Source: Mycobacterium sp. 852013-50091_SCH5140682 (GTDB taxonomy: Bacteria > Actinomycetota > Actinomycetes > Mycobacteriales > Mycobacteriaceae). From it: 64,000 bases of DNA. The stretch covers positions 1 through 64,000 of the forward strand of contig NZ_LZTB01000088.1 of NCBI RefSeq assembly GCF_001665685.1. Reading direction: 5' to 3'. The notes under the pieces are model-generated. The model did no database searches and had not been told where the DNA came from. It was given only the letters and a program-made list of their open reading frames with translations. Below are positions 44,548-54,471 of this stretch, one piece after another. The position numbers and the translations under genes are program-made. Position 1 is the first letter of the stretch. The number at the start of each line of letters is the position of its first letter.

Positions 44548-45876
44548 GTGAGCATCGGGTCGGACGCGACGACGGCACGGACCGTGGTGGGTTCGGCGCA
44601 GCCGCGTCGCGCGGTGATCGAGCGGGCCTGGCGCTCCATCGGCCCGGGCGTCGAAGTACTCAGCAGTGATGACGGCGGCCCGCTGCGCCGGACCGTCAAA
44701 CGGATCATCGACCCACTCGTGCTGCGTCTGCGCAGCAACGCTCAGTTCTCCGCTCCGGTGCTGGAACCTGCGGTGGCCGCCGAGATGCACGACACCATCG
44801 CTGCCCACGCACCGCAATTGCGGGCGGCGGCGGACTGGTTCGTGATGCTCAAAGCGCAACGGCGGCAGCAGCGCATCACCTCGGGCAACGCCCAGGAGCT
44901 TTACTTCCCGGTGTGTTTCGAGCTCGCGGTCACGCGAGGCACTCCCGGCGTCGAGGATGAGCAGACTGCGGCCGGCGTGCTGCGCGACATCCATCAGGGC
45001 CGCGACCGGACCGGAATCGAAACACTCAACGCGCATCTCGATGATCCACAGGTGGTTGCCCGCTTGACCCGGCAACTCGAGCGCAGCTGGCACGACGTGC
45101 AGCCGACCGGCGCCATGACCGGACCGTTCTTCGCGGGGCTCGCGACCGTGCTCGGTCCGGCGGAGAGCCATCGCGCGACGGTGGCCCGGCAGCGGGTGTG
45201 GTCGGCGCTGGTCGCCGATGCCACCCCCTACAACCTCGGTGCGACGGCACACACCCAGCCCGGCACACTGCCCTGGTCCATCGTCGAGGTGGGTCTGAGT
45301 TCTGTTGCACCGCAAAAACTCCCGACTGTCGACGGGGTGCCCGTCGGTGACCGACCGCTGGACCGCACTGTCGCCGACCGGGTCCGGGCCACGCTTCGCC
45401 GCGCCCTGGACCGCGACGAGCTTCCCGACGTTCCGTTGCTGTGTGCCGAAGAGGTCGATCGGGCTTGCGCGCCATGGGGTCTGCTCGCCGAAGACAAGCA
45501 GGCGGTGCTGCTGACCGGTATCGAGGTGGCAGGCGATTTGCAGCCGCTGGCGGCCTCGGCGTCGGCGCGCTACGAGTTGTCGGCCCGTATCCAGTCCCGG
45601 CTCGCCAAGGAGGCCTACGTACTGCACGCGCGCCGCTACCTGGCGGGCGGCGCGGCGATTCATCCGCGGCAGCAACAGGTTGTCGACGATCTGGCGGCAT
45701 TCGCCCGCCCGTACCTGAGCCGGCTGTGGGCCCGATTGCACGGGCGGGACGTCTGGCAGGAATCCTGTGAAGACATCGACGACGTCCGTGCGCTGCTGGA
45801 GGGCGTGGCGCGGTCGGTGAGCCTGGACCATCGCCAGCGCATCAAGGCGATGCTGGAAGTGCAGGTGGCCGGATGA
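44548..45876 (+). CDS. Unknown helical protein of the CHAT locus
   Basis: A 442-residue, mostly helical cytoplasmic protein. There is no signal peptide or membrane segment and no Walker or nuclease motif that I can see. It contains a HDTIAAHAPQLRAAADWFVMLKAQRRQQR helical region and a C-terminal arginine-rich helical part (PYLSRLWARLHGRDVW). GTG 44548 lies 7 bases after TATCCT, so the mRNA is probably leaderless; an SOS-like palindrome sits at the -35. Its stop overlaps the next ATG by 4 bases. Likely works with the CHAT/TPR pair, by position only. Confidence 0.72.
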   Translation: MSIGSDATTARTVVGSAQPRRAVIERAWRSIGPGVEVLSSDDGGPLRRTVKRIIDPLVLRLRSNAQFSAPVLEPAVAAEMHDTIAAHAPQLRAAADWFVMLKAQRRQQRITSGNAQELYFPVCFELAVTRGTPGVEDEQTAAGVLRDIHQGRDRTGIETLNAHLDDPQVVARLTRQLERSWHDVQPTGAMTGPFFAGLATVLGPAESHRATVARQRVWSALVADATPYNLGATAHTQPGTLPWSIVEVGLSSVAPQKLPTVDGVPVGDRPLDRTVADRVRATLRRALDRDELPDVPLLCAEEVDRACAPWGLLAEDKQAVLLTGIEVAGDLQPLAASASARYELSARIQSRLAKEAYVLHARRYLAGGAAIHPRQQQVVDDLAAFARPYLSRLWARLHGRDVWQESCEDIDDVRALLEGVARSVSLDHRQRIKAMLEVQVAG

Positions 45877-46988
45877 AGCTCGACATCGAATCCGGGCTGT
45901 GGAGCAGCGGCACACTGACCGAACCGGCCCCGCTGGTGGCGGTGCTCGAGGTCAGTGGTGCCGTGCTGTCGTGGGTGGTCGACGACGGAGCTGCCGCGCC
46001 CGTCATCACGTTCACCGATCACCTTCGGGCTGACTGGCTTTGGCGCGTCGTCGGGGAAGACGGCCATGTCGCGGTCGTCGAAGCGCTGCGCGACGCCGCC
46101 GGCGGCACGGCACAGGCCGTCGACCTGCCCGGGGTTGCGGTGCTGCCCGGTTCCACGGATGCGCTGCGGCGGTTGGCCTTCGGGCACTGGCTGCGGCGGT
46201 GGTGGCCCGCCAGCGACCGCGACGGTATCGCGGCTCTGGACCGAGCGGTACTCGACGCCGAGCTCGCGGTGTCGACTGTGGCGGCCGAGGACTTTCTCAC
46301 TGACGACACCCTGGACTCCGACGTCGATGCCTTACTGGCTCCGCACGTGTCCGCTTTGAACAACCTTTCTGCACAAGGGGATCCCCGAGTGATCGCGCTG
46401 GTGGACCGCTGCCGTGAGCTGGCCGAGGACATCGGCCTCGGTTGGCACGTTGCCGAGCCGACGCGGCGTCGGTCCGACTACGCGCTGGCCGCCGGTGCCG
46501 CCGAGGCGGGCCGCGCCGCTGCGGCGATCGCCGGGGGAGTCTCGACGGTGAGCTGGACGGCGGTGCCGCCGGGCATTTTCGACGCTGCCGAGCGGACCGT
46601 CGACTGGACCGTCGTACCCGTCGGGTCATCGGTGAATTGCCTTGTGCAGGTGGCTGTGTGCGGACCCGATCATCCCGCCGGTATTGCCGCGGCGGTCCGC
46701 TGCGGAGACTACCGCGGCACCGGTGTGCTCGACGCCGACGGGCGTGCGGCGCTTGCGGTGCTCGGCGCGGACGGTGCAGCGTTGCCGGAGTCGCACGCAT
46801 GGAACCTGGACTGGTCGCCGGCCGAGGTGGCGATCGGTGCCACCGCTGCCGGTGAGCCGCAACATGTTCGGGACCGGGTGCGGGCCTTCGCCCGCAACCG
46901 GCTCGCCGCGGTGTCGGATACGCGGCTCGCCGCGGTCGCTGCCGACGCGTACCTCGCCGAGGTGCTCGCCGCTGAATCCGACTACTGA
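45873..46988 (+). CDS. Unknown protein, second gene of the SOS-box transcript
   Basis: A 371-residue soluble protein in two halves: an N-terminal beta-rich domain (VAVLEVSGAVLSWVVDD onward, then LRRLAFGHWLRRWWPA) and a C-terminal part with VSWTAVPPGIFDAAERTVDWTVVP, followed by a carbohydrate-binding or beta-sandwich-like stretch (GTGVLDADGRAALAVLG). No catalytic motif is recognised. It is translationally coupled (ATGA) to the preceding unknown gene and converges with the esterase gene 10 bases away. Probably part of the same module. Confidence 0.72.
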   Translation: MKLDIESGLWSSGTLTEPAPLVAVLEVSGAVLSWVVDDGAAAPVITFTDHLRADWLWRVVGEDGHVAVVEALRDAAGGTAQAVDLPGVAVLPGSTDALRRLAFGHWLRRWWPASDRDGIAALDRAVLDAELAVSTVAAEDFLTDDTLDSDVDALLAPHVSALNNLSAQGDPRVIALVDRCRELAEDIGLGWHVAEPTRRRSDYALAAGAAEAGRAAAAIAGGVSTVSWTAVPPGIFDAAERTVDWTVVPVGSSVNCLVQVAVCGPDHPAGIAAAVRCGDYRGTGVLDADGRAALAVLGADGAALPESHAWNLDWSPAEVAIGATAAGEPQHVRDRVRAFARNRLAAVSDTRLAAVAADAYLAEVLAAESDY

Positions 46989-46998
46989 GCCGCCGCTG

Positions 46999-48363
46999 TC
47001 ACCGGGCGGCGGCCTGGATGTAGGTGGCCGAGCGCGGTGCCGACGGCAGCCCGATGACGGGGACCTGCGGCGTGCCGATCACCCCGGCCAGCCACGGCAG
47101 CGATGCGGCGAATGCGTTTGAGGCGAACGGCCAGTCGTGTGTCCCGGGCTGACTGACGACGGCGCAGGGGATTCCGTGCGCCGAACCCAACGCGCACAGC
47201 GCGTCGGCGGCCTTGGCCTGGTCGCTGACCTTGGCGACTCGGGTGTTCGACGGCGCGTTGTTCACGTCGAACCAGCCGGCCAGACCTCGGTATTGGCCGT
47301 GCCGGTTGATGACGGTGGCGGGATCGAACGCGTCCCATGCCGCTTTGTTTCCGCCGAACAGTCGGTCGATGGTCTGGGCCTTGTTGCCCGAGTTGGGCCC
47401 GATGTCACCGGCGATGTCGACGAACGCGCTGAACAGTTCGGGGTGCATGACCGATACGTCGACGGCGCACGTGCCGCCCATCGACCAGCCCACCACGCCC
47501 CAGTTGGCGGCCAGTGGGCTGACCCCGTAGTGGGCGTTCATGTAAGGGATCACGTCTTTGGTGAGGTGATCGGCGGAGTTGCCGCGCGGCCCGTTCACGC
47601 ATTCGGTGTCGTTGTTGAAGGCGCCGCCGGGGTCTGCGAACACGAGCACCGGTGCGTAGCCGTGGTGTGCCCGGGCGAATTCGTCCAACGTCTTCACCAC
47701 GTTGCCGGCGCGCATCCAGTCCGCCGGGGTGTTGAACTCGCCGCCGATCATCATCACGGTCGGCAGCTTCGGAGCCGGATTGCTCATGAACCACGCGGGT
47801 GGCAGGTAGACGTACTCGCCGCGGTGCTTGAAGCCCGAGGCGGTGTTGCCCGTGTCCACCGGCACCACCGTGCCGCGCAGCGGAACGGTACCTTCGCGCT
47901 GCATCGCGGCGACCGTCACCTGGTCGGACTGATCGGGCAGCGGACCCGCCGTCATCTGGTTCCACGCCGTCTGCACCCACGGGAAGTAACCGACCCACAG
48001 GTTCAGTGCCAGCGCCGCGCACAGCAAGCTCATCGGGACCGCGAGCGTCGACACGCCGCGCCGCCACCAGCGGCTGCCGCGCCACCCCGCCAGCAGGACC
48101 ACGACGGCCGCCCCGGTGATCGCCACCCACACCCACAACGACCGGGGTGCAGGGTTGCTCCGGTCGGAAATACCTTCCCTCTGGATGTACCAGTACGTGG
48201 CGAGGGCGAGCACACCGCCGACACCTGCGGCTACCGGTAGCCAGATCAGCCACCACCGCCGGGTACGCAGACCGAGCGCCGCGATGAGCGCAATTGCGGT
48301 CACGACCTGCACTGTTATCGGGACCCAGCCGTGCATCAAGGACAGATGGTGGGTGAAGGTCAC
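46999..48363 (-). CDS. Membrane-anchored alpha/beta esterase (Rv1639c-like)
   Basis: A 454-residue protein. Four hydrophobic segments occupy about the first 145 residues (for example VPITVQVVTAIALIAALGL, WLIWLPVAAGVGGVLALATYW), then an antigen-85/esterase D-like alpha/beta hydrolase with nucleophile serine in GVVGWSMGGTC, and the catalytic histidine in GTHDWPF. The catalytic domain should face the periplasm. GTG 48363 has AGGA 8 bases upstream; ATG 48336 is a shorter alternative. It precedes the TPR/CHAT insert in the backbone order and lies just downstream of lysX. Confidence 0.85.
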   Translation of the reverse strand: MTFTHHLSLMHGWVPITVQVVTAIALIAALGLRTRRWWLIWLPVAAGVGGVLALATYWYIQREGISDRSNPAPRSLWVWVAITGAAVVVLLAGWRGSRWWRRGVSTLAVPMSLLCAALALNLWVGYFPWVQTAWNQMTAGPLPDQSDQVTVAAMQREGTVPLRGTVVPVDTGNTASGFKHRGEYVYLPPAWFMSNPAPKLPTVMMIGGEFNTPADWMRAGNVVKTLDEFARAHHGYAPVLVFADPGGAFNNDTECVNGPRGNSADHLTKDVIPYMNAHYGVSPLAANWGVVGWSMGGTCAVDVSVMHPELFSAFVDIAGDIGPNSGNKAQTIDRLFGGNKAAWDAFDPATVINRHGQYRGLAGWFDVNNAPSNTRVAKVSDQAKAADALCALGSAHGIPCAVVSQPGTHDWPFASNAFAASLPWLAGVIGTPQVPVIGLPSAPRSATYIQAAAR

Positions 48364-48410
48364 CAGCCAATCCTGATCAAAGATCCTTGCGATTTCCTGT
48401 GAGCGGGCTG

Positions 48411-51400
48411 CTAACGGGGTTTGGCCAGCGGGAACGGCAGGGTTTCCCGGATGCTGCGCCCGGTGATCAGCATGACCACCCGGTCGACGCCCATGCCGAG
48501 GCCGCCGGTCGGGGGCATGGCGTACTCCATCGCCTGCAAGAAGTCCTCGTCGAGCTCCATCGCCTCGGGGTCGCCACCGGCCGCCAGCAACGATTGTTCC
48601 TGCAGGCGACGGCGTTGTTCGACGGGGTCGGTGAGCTCGCTGTAGGCCGTGCCGAGCTCGACGCCCCAGGCGACAAGGTCCCAGCGTTCGGCCACGCCGG
48701 GGATGCTGCGATGCGGCCGGGTCAGCGGGGACACCGAGGTGGGGAAGTCCTTGTAAAACGTCGGCTCGGTGGTGCGGTCCTCGACGAGATGCTCGTACAT
48801 CTCCAGCACGACGGCCCCGGCGTCCCAGTGCGTCAGGTAGCTGATATCGGCCGCCTTGCACAGCTTTCGCAGGGTGTCCACGTCCGTTTCGGGGGTGATG
48901 TGCTCGCCGAGGGCTTCGGAGATGGCGTCGTGCACGGTCTTGACCGGCCACTCGCCGGAGATGTCCACGGGCTCGAGCACACCGTCGGTGCGTGGCCGCA
49001 GGAACACCTGGGCGCCGTTGGCCGCCTGTGCGGCGTTCTGGATCAGTTCGCGGCAGCCGTCGATCCACACGTTGTAGTCGGCGTGCGCCTGGTAGGCCTC
49101 AAGCAGGGTGAACTCGGGGTTGTGGCTGAAGTCCACCCCCTCGTTGCGGAAGGCCCGGCCCAGCTCGAAGACGCGCTCGACACCGCCGACGCAGAGCCGT
49201 TTGAGATACAGCTCGGGGGCAATGCGCAGGTAGAGGTCCAGGTCGTAGGCGTTGATGTGGGTGAGGAACGGCCGGGCGTTCGCGCCGCCGTGGATCTGCT
49301 GCAGAATCGGCGTCTCGACCTCAAGGAAATCCTTGGCGTACAGGGTCTGCCGGATGGCTTGCAGGGCGCCGCTGCGGGCCCGGATCAACTCACGGGCTTC
49401 GGTGTTGACGGCGAGGTCCACGTAGCGGGCCCGCACGCGGGCCTCCTGGTCCGTCAGCCCCTTCCACTTGTCCGGTAGCGGCCGTAGGCATTTGCCGATC
49501 AACCGCCACTGCTCGACCAGCAGCGAGCGGGTTCCGTTGCGGCTCTGGCCCATTGTGCCGGTCACCTCGATCAGGTCACCGAGGTCGATCGCGGCGGTGA
49601 ACTGCGCGGTGCCGCCGTCGAGACGCGAGTCGTCGAGGAGCAACTGGACTTCCCCGGACCAGTCGCGCAGCTGGGCGAACAGCACGCCGCCGTAGTCGCG
49701 GATGCGCAGCACCCGGCCCGCGACGCTGAGACTTTCGGAGTCGTCGGCCGCCAATGCCGCAGCGACGGTATGGGTGGGCGCCTGGCCGACGGGGTAGGCC
49801 TCCACGCCGCTGTCCTGCAGCGCCCTGAGCTTGGCCATGCGCACCCGCACCTGCTCGGGCAGGCGCGCCAGCTCCGCATTGTCCGACGTGTCCGGCGCGA
49901 GATCGCCGATGTCGGGCGCACTTCCGTCGCGGTGCAGCCGGCCGGATTCCACCAGGTTCGCCGGCGCGGCGACGTGCTCACCCGTGTGCTGTTTGTTGCG
50001 CCGGGAGAACGGCAGCACCAGGAAGCCTTCGGCGATCACCGACGCGACGCCGACCCGGGGGATCAGCCGGGCTTCCTCGTAGCAGGCGTAGCGCGGTACC
50101 CATTCGGGTTGGTATTTCATGTTCGAGCGGTACAGCGTCTCCAGTTGCCACCAACGGGAAAAGAACACCAGCAGCCCGCGCCACAGTCGGGCCACCGGCC
50201 CTGCACCCAGCTGTGCACCCTGCTCGAACGCCGAGCGGAACATCGCGAAGTTCAGCGAAATACGGCTCACGCCAATGGTTTCCGCCTGCATGCACAGTTC
50301 GCTGACCATCAATTCGATGGTGCCGTTTGGTGACTGCGGGGAGCGCCGCATGACGTCGAGTGAGACACCGTTGGCGCCCCACGGCACCAACGACAGCATC
50401 GCCACCACGGCGTCCTTCTGAATCGCCTCGACCAGCAGGCAGTCGCCGTCAGCCGGGTCGCCGAGCCGGCCCAGCGCCATCGAGAAGCCGCGCTCGGTCT
50501 CGGTGTCACGCCAGGAGTCGGCGTTGCGGATCACCTCGGCCATCTCGGCAGCCGAGAGCTCGCGGTGGCGGCGGATCCGCACCGAGGCGCCGGCCCGTTT
50601 GGCGCGGGTGACGGCCTGGCGTACACCGCGCATGTCCGACCCCGACAACCGGAAGCTGTCCGGGTGCAGGATGGCTTCGTCGCCGAGTTGCAGCGCGTTG
50701 AGCCCCGCGGCGCGGAACGCTTCGGCGGCAGTCGAACTTGCGCCCATCACGCCGGGTGCCCAACCATAGGTCTGACACAGCCGCAGCCAGGCTTCGATGG
50801 CCTGTGGCCAAGCCTTCGGATCGCCCAGTGGATCCCCGCTGGCAAGGCACACCCCGACCTCGACGCGGTAGGTGATCGCCGCGCGTCCACTGGGCGCGAA
50901 CACCACCGACTTGTCGCGGCGGGTCGCGAAATATCCGAGCGAATCGTTCTTCCCGTAGAGCTCGAGCAGTCCGCGGATCGCGGACTCGTCCTCTCCGGTC
51001 AGCGCATTGGCTGCGCGTTGCGACTGAAACAGCACCACCGCCGCGGCCATCAGCGCCAGGGCGCCGAACAACCCGAACACCGCGTTGAGGAACGGGTGCG
51101 AATACCCCTCGAACACCTCGGTCGGCACTGTCGCGAACCCACTGACCCGGTTGATCGCATACGGCAACCGCGCGCTGGTGTCGAGGGTCCCGGGGAACAG
51201 GGTCAGCAGACCCCACGCCGCCAGGATGCCGATCGCCATACCGGCCAGCAGTGCCACGGCCGATTTCAGCAGGGCACCGCGACGCACCTTGGCCCAGAAC
51301 TGCTTACGGGCCAACACCAGGCAGACGATGGCGGTGACGTGGAACGCCATGCCGATGATCTCGCCGACATCCTCGCCCATGGTGTCGGTGTCGCCGCCGG

Positions 51401-51725
51401 CAACCAGGTCGCCCAGGTTCCAGCCGACCGCGCCGACCATGTAGAGGACCAGGATCCACCACGCGATGCGCTTGCGGGCCGCCAGTGCAGCCGCCAGCAG
51501 GGTAAGGACGAAGGCCCAGGCGAAGCTGGTGTCGGGGAAGTTGAAGAGGTAGTCGTTGACGAACTCCCGAGGCACCTTGATGACCCAGCGCACCAGAGGA
51601 GAGACGCTGGCGATGAGCGACAGCGTGGCGATGACGCCGACCGTCCAGCCCGCGGCGGCCGGAACCCAGGAGAATCGGGTGCTTGGCCGCATCGGCGTGC
51701 GACTGGCGCGGCTGAGAACGGTCAT
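48411..51725 (-). CDS. lysX: LysX: MprF-like flippase fused to lysyl-tRNA synthetase
   Basis: A 1104-residue two-part enzyme. The N-terminal third has about seven membrane segments, followed by an MprF-type DUF2156 aminoacyl-transfer domain. The C-terminal 500 residues are a class II lysyl-tRNA synthetase with an OB anticodon domain and motif 2 (FELGRAFRNEGVDFSHNPEFT) and motif 3 (GGLGMGVDRVVMLITG). It makes Lys-tRNA and transfers lysine to phosphatidylglycerol, giving lysinylated phosphatidylglycerol that resists cationic peptides. ATG 51725 begins MTVLSRASRTP. It is longer than MprF and lacks nothing obvious. Confidence 0.95.
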   Translation of the reverse strand: MTVLSRASRTPMRPSTRFSWVPAAAGWTVGVIATLSLIASVSPLVRWVIKVPREFVNDYLFNFPDTSFAWAFVLTLLAAALAARKRIAWWILVLYMVGAVGWNLGDLVAGGDTDTMGEDVGEIIGMAFHVTAIVCLVLARKQFWAKVRRGALLKSAVALLAGMAIGILAAWGLLTLFPGTLDTSARLPYAINRVSGFATVPTEVFEGYSHPFLNAVFGLFGALALMAAAVVLFQSQRAANALTGEDESAIRGLLELYGKNDSLGYFATRRDKSVVFAPSGRAAITYRVEVGVCLASGDPLGDPKAWPQAIEAWLRLCQTYGWAPGVMGASSTAAEAFRAAGLNALQLGDEAILHPDSFRLSGSDMRGVRQAVTRAKRAGASVRIRRHRELSAAEMAEVIRNADSWRDTETERGFSMALGRLGDPADGDCLLVEAIQKDAVVAMLSLVPWGANGVSLDVMRRSPQSPNGTIELMVSELCMQAETIGVSRISLNFAMFRSAFEQGAQLGAGPVARLWRGLLVFFSRWWQLETLYRSNMKYQPEWVPRYACYEEARLIPRVGVASVIAEGFLVLPFSRRNKQHTGEHVAAPANLVESGRLHRDGSAPDIGDLAPDTSDNAELARLPEQVRVRMAKLRALQDSGVEAYPVGQAPTHTVAAALAADDSESLSVAGRVLRIRDYGGVLFAQLRDWSGEVQLLLDDSRLDGGTAQFTAAIDLGDLIEVTGTMGQSRNGTRSLLVEQWRLIGKCLRPLPDKWKGLTDQEARVRARYVDLAVNTEARELIRARSGALQAIRQTLYAKDFLEVETPILQQIHGGANARPFLTHINAYDLDLYLRIAPELYLKRLCVGGVERVFELGRAFRNEGVDFSHNPEFTLLEAYQAHADYNVWIDGCRELIQNAAQAANGAQVFLRPRTDGVLEPVDISGEWPVKTVHDAISEALGEHITPETDVDTLRKLCKAADISYLTHWDAGAVVLEMYEHLVEDRTTEPTFYKDFPTSVSPLTRPHRSIPGVAERWDLVAWGVELGTAYSELTDPVEQRRRLQEQSLLAAGGDPEAMELDEDFLQAMEYAMPPTGGLGMGVDRVVMLITGRSIRETLPFPLAKPR

Positions 51726-51795
51726 ATGCCCGGAGGATAGGCGGTCAACTTGGAAAGTTGATGGAACACCGACCGCACCGGACCGGCGTCGTCGT

Positions 51796-52182
51796 TCACC
51801 AGACCGGACCCGTGTACTTCTCACCGGGGCCTTTGCCCGGTTCGTCCGGCGCCGCGCTGGCTTCGCGGAACGCCAGTTGTAGGCTCTTGAGTCCGTCGCG
51901 GACCGGGCCGGCGTGCGGCCCGAGGTACTCGGCCGAGGCCGTCACCAGACCGGCCAGCGCGGTGATCAACCGGCGGGCTTCGTCGAGGTCGCGGTATGGG
52001 CTCTCGTCGGGATCGGGCGCGGACAACCCGATCTTCTCGGCAGCTGCGCTCATCAGCATGATCGCCGCGCGGGTGATCACTTCCACCGCCGGGACCTCAG
52101 CGAGGTCACGAACGGCGGAGCCGGTCAGATCACCTGAGCCCTGATCGTGCGCTGCGTCGGGCGTTACTGTCGGATCGGTCAT
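51796..52182 (-). CDS. DUF1844 protein
   Basis: A 128-residue DUF1844 protein: VRDLAEVPAVEVITRAAIMLMSAAAEKIGL, then DLDEARRLITALAGLVTASAEYLGPHAGPVRDGLKSLQLAFRE. Predicted to be helical and cytoplasmic. The family is conserved next to infC in actinobacteria, but its function is unknown. ATG 52182 follows AGG. The longer frame upstream has no protein-like start. Confidence 0.88.
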   Translation of the reverse strand: MTDPTVTPDAAHDQGSGDLTGSAVRDLAEVPAVEVITRAAIMLMSAAAEKIGLSAPDPDESPYRDLDEARRLITALAGLVTASAEYLGPHAGPVRDGLKSLQLAFREASAAPDEPGKGPGEKYTGPVW

Positions 52183-52285
52183 ACCTGGTAGAGTGTCATG
52201 CGCGACCGTCCCGGCGTACGCCAGGGACAGTAAGTGGAGTCCCACTCCCACCGTTGGCCACACTGGTTCAACGGTCCGGTCACCA

Positions 52286-52299
52286 GCATCCTAGGATGC
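52286..52299 (+). promoter_or_regulatory. infC promoter with a palindrome
   Basis: GCATCCTAGGATGC is a perfect 14-base palindrome with a CTAG core, rare in this genome, and contains the -10-like TAGGAT (52292-52297). The leader RNA would begin near 52304. Confidence 0.5.
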
Positions 52300-52392
52300 C
52301 GGTTTTGTGCTTCAGTATTGGGGCGCGGGCGGTGAAAACCGTGATCGGTCGGCATGGGCCCTGCTATGAGCAGGGCTTTCGCTCTTTTGAGC
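52300..52392 (+). promoter_or_regulatory. infC leader with attenuator-like structures
   Basis: CGGTTTT (52300-52306) can pair with AAAACCG (52335-52341). Downstream, GCCCTGCT-ATG-AGCAGGGC (52358-52376) is a perfect 8-base stem followed by TTTC and a second hairpin, GCTC-TTTT-GAGC (52381-52392). A terminator-like stem ahead of infC-rpmI-rplT suggests premature termination, perhaps controlled by L20 or IF3. Confidence 0.55.
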
Positions 52393-52435
52393 GCTGGTGG
52401 CGTGGGCTCCTGAAGTGGACAACATAGGAGGCCCC

Positions 52436-53035
<600 letters not shown>

Positions 53036-53058
53036 ATCCAACACAGAACTGAGGACTC

Positions 53059-53253
53059 ATGCCCAAGGCGAAGACCCACAGCGGTGCCTCCAAGCGGTTC
53101 CGCAAGACCGGTACCGGCAAGATCGTGCGGCAGAAGGCGAACCGTCGCCACCTGCTCGAGCACAAGCCGAGCAAGCGCACCCGCCGGCTTGACGGTCGTA
53201 CCGTCGTGGCCGCCAACGACACCGGTCGTATCAACAAGCTGCTCAACGGCTAA
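53059..53253 (+). CDS. rpmI: 50S ribosomal protein L35
   Basis: A 64-residue L35: MPKAKTHSGASKRFRKTGTG at the N-terminus and RRLDGRTVVAANDTGRINKLL at the end, a highly basic protein. GAGGA precedes the ATG by 5 bases. It lies 23 bases after infC and 40 bases before rplT in the conserved infC-rpmI-rplT operon. Confidence 0.98.
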   Translation: MPKAKTHSGASKRFRKTGTGKIVRQKANRRHLLEHKPSKRTRRLDGRTVVAANDTGRINKLLNG

Positions 53254-53293
53254 GACCGCCCTCACCCGTACCGAACGAGAATAGGAACACCCC

Positions 53294-53683
53294 ATGGCAC
53301 GCGTGAAGCGCGCACTCAACGCCCAGAAGAAGCGGCGCACAGTCCTCAAGGCCTCCAAGGGCTACCGGGGCCAGCGGTCCCGCCTGTACCGCAAAGCCAA
53401 AGAGCAGCAGCTGCATTCGCTGACCTACGCCTACCGGGACCGTCGCGCCCGCAAGGGCGAGTTCCGCAAGCTGTGGATCTCCCGCATCAACGCCGCGGCC
53501 CGCGCCAACGACATCACCTACAACCGCCTGATCCAGGGCCTCAAGGCCGCCGGTGTCGAGGTGGACCGCAAGAACCTCGCCGAGATCGCCGTCAGCGACC
53601 CGGCTGCGTTCGCCGCGCTGGTCGAGGTGGCCAAGGCCGCTCTGCCTGAGGACGTCAACGCTCCTTCGGGTGAGGCCGCCTGA
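53294..53683 (+). CDS. rplT: 50S ribosomal protein L20
   Basis: A 129-residue L20: MARVKRALNAQKKRRTVLKASKGYRGQRSR, typical basic N-terminal helix, then YRDRRARKGEFRKLWISRINAAAR and the globular rRNA-binding end. L20 binds 23S rRNA early in assembly and represses its operon in other bacteria. AGGA precedes the ATG. Its TGA overlaps the CTG that could start tsnR. Confidence 0.98.
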   Translation: MARVKRALNAQKKRRTVLKASKGYRGQRSRLYRKAKEQQLHSLTYAYRDRRARKGEFRKLWISRINAAARANDITYNRLIQGLKAAGVEVDRKNLAEIAVSDPAAFAALVEVAKAALPEDVNAPSGEAA

Positions 53684-54471
53684 CCATCAGTCCGCTCACC
53701 GAGCGAGCTGATCGCGTCGCCGCAGCCGTAAAGCTGCACCGCGCCGTCGCACGTCGCCGCGCCGCACGCTTTCTCGCCGAAGGTCCCAACCTCGTCGAGT
53801 CAGCGTTGCGGCGCGGACTTGTCTCCGAGGTGTTCGCCACGGCGGCGGCGCTCGACCGGTTCGGGGGTCTGCTCGCCGATGCCCCGGTGTACGAGGTGAC
53901 AGAACGTGCGGCAAAAGCGTTGTCCGACACTGTCACCCCGGTCGGTCTCGTGGCGGTCTGCCGGCTCCCGGACGTCTCGCTCGACGACGTGCTCGCTGCC
54001 GCACCGCGCCTGATCGCGGTCGCTGTCGAACTCTCCGAGCCCGGCAACGCCGGCACCCTGATCCGCGTCGCCGACGCGATGGGCGCCGACGCGGTGATCC
54101 TGGCAGGCAACGCCGTCGACCCTTACAACAGCAAGTGTCTGCGGGCGTCGGCAGGCAGCATCTTCTCGATTCCCGTGCTCAGCGAAACCGACGCGACGGC
54201 GACAGTGGCGCGGTTGCACGACGGGGGCCTGCAGGTGCTCGCTACCACGATCGACGGCGAGGTCAGCCTCTCCGCCCCAGATTTCGAGCGCGCTCTGGCT
54301 GCGCCCACCGCCTGGCTGTTCGGGCCCGAAGCACACGGGTTGCCAACGGAATTGGCGGTCATGGCGGATCACCGCGTGCACATTCCGATGCCCGGCAACG
54401 CGGAAAGCCTCAACATCGCTTCAGCCGCCTCGATCTGTCTGTATCAAAGCGCGCGAGCGGCCCGCTCCTAG
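53680..54471 (+). CDS. tsnR: SpoU/TrmH-family RNA 2'-O-methyltransferase (TsnR-like)
   Basis: A 263-residue SPOUT methyltransferase: substrate-binding N-domain (KLHRAVARRRAARFLAEGPNLVESAL), motif 1 ELSEPGNAGTLIRVADAMGAD, motif 2 LFGPEAHGLP and motif 3 IPMPGNAESLNIASAASICLY. It methylates ribose in rRNA or tRNA. No ATG, GTG or TTG lies between the in-frame TGA at 53671 and TTG 53806, which would cut off the conserved start of the N-domain. CTG 53680 overlaps the rplT stop (CTGA) with GAGG 4 bases upstream, so a CTG start is likely; ATC 53686 is another option. Confidence 0.88.
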   Translation: MTISPLTERADRVAAAVKLHRAVARRRAARFLAEGPNLVESALRRGLVSEVFATAAALDRFGGLLADAPVYEVTERAAKALSDTVTPVGLVAVCRLPDVSLDDVLAAAPRLIAVAVELSEPGNAGTLIRVADAMGADAVILAGNAVDPYNSKCLRASAGSIFSIPVLSETDATATVARLHDGGLQVLATTIDGEVSLSAPDFERALAAPTAWLFGPEAHGLPTELAVMADHRVHIPMPGNAESLNIASAASICLYQSARAARS

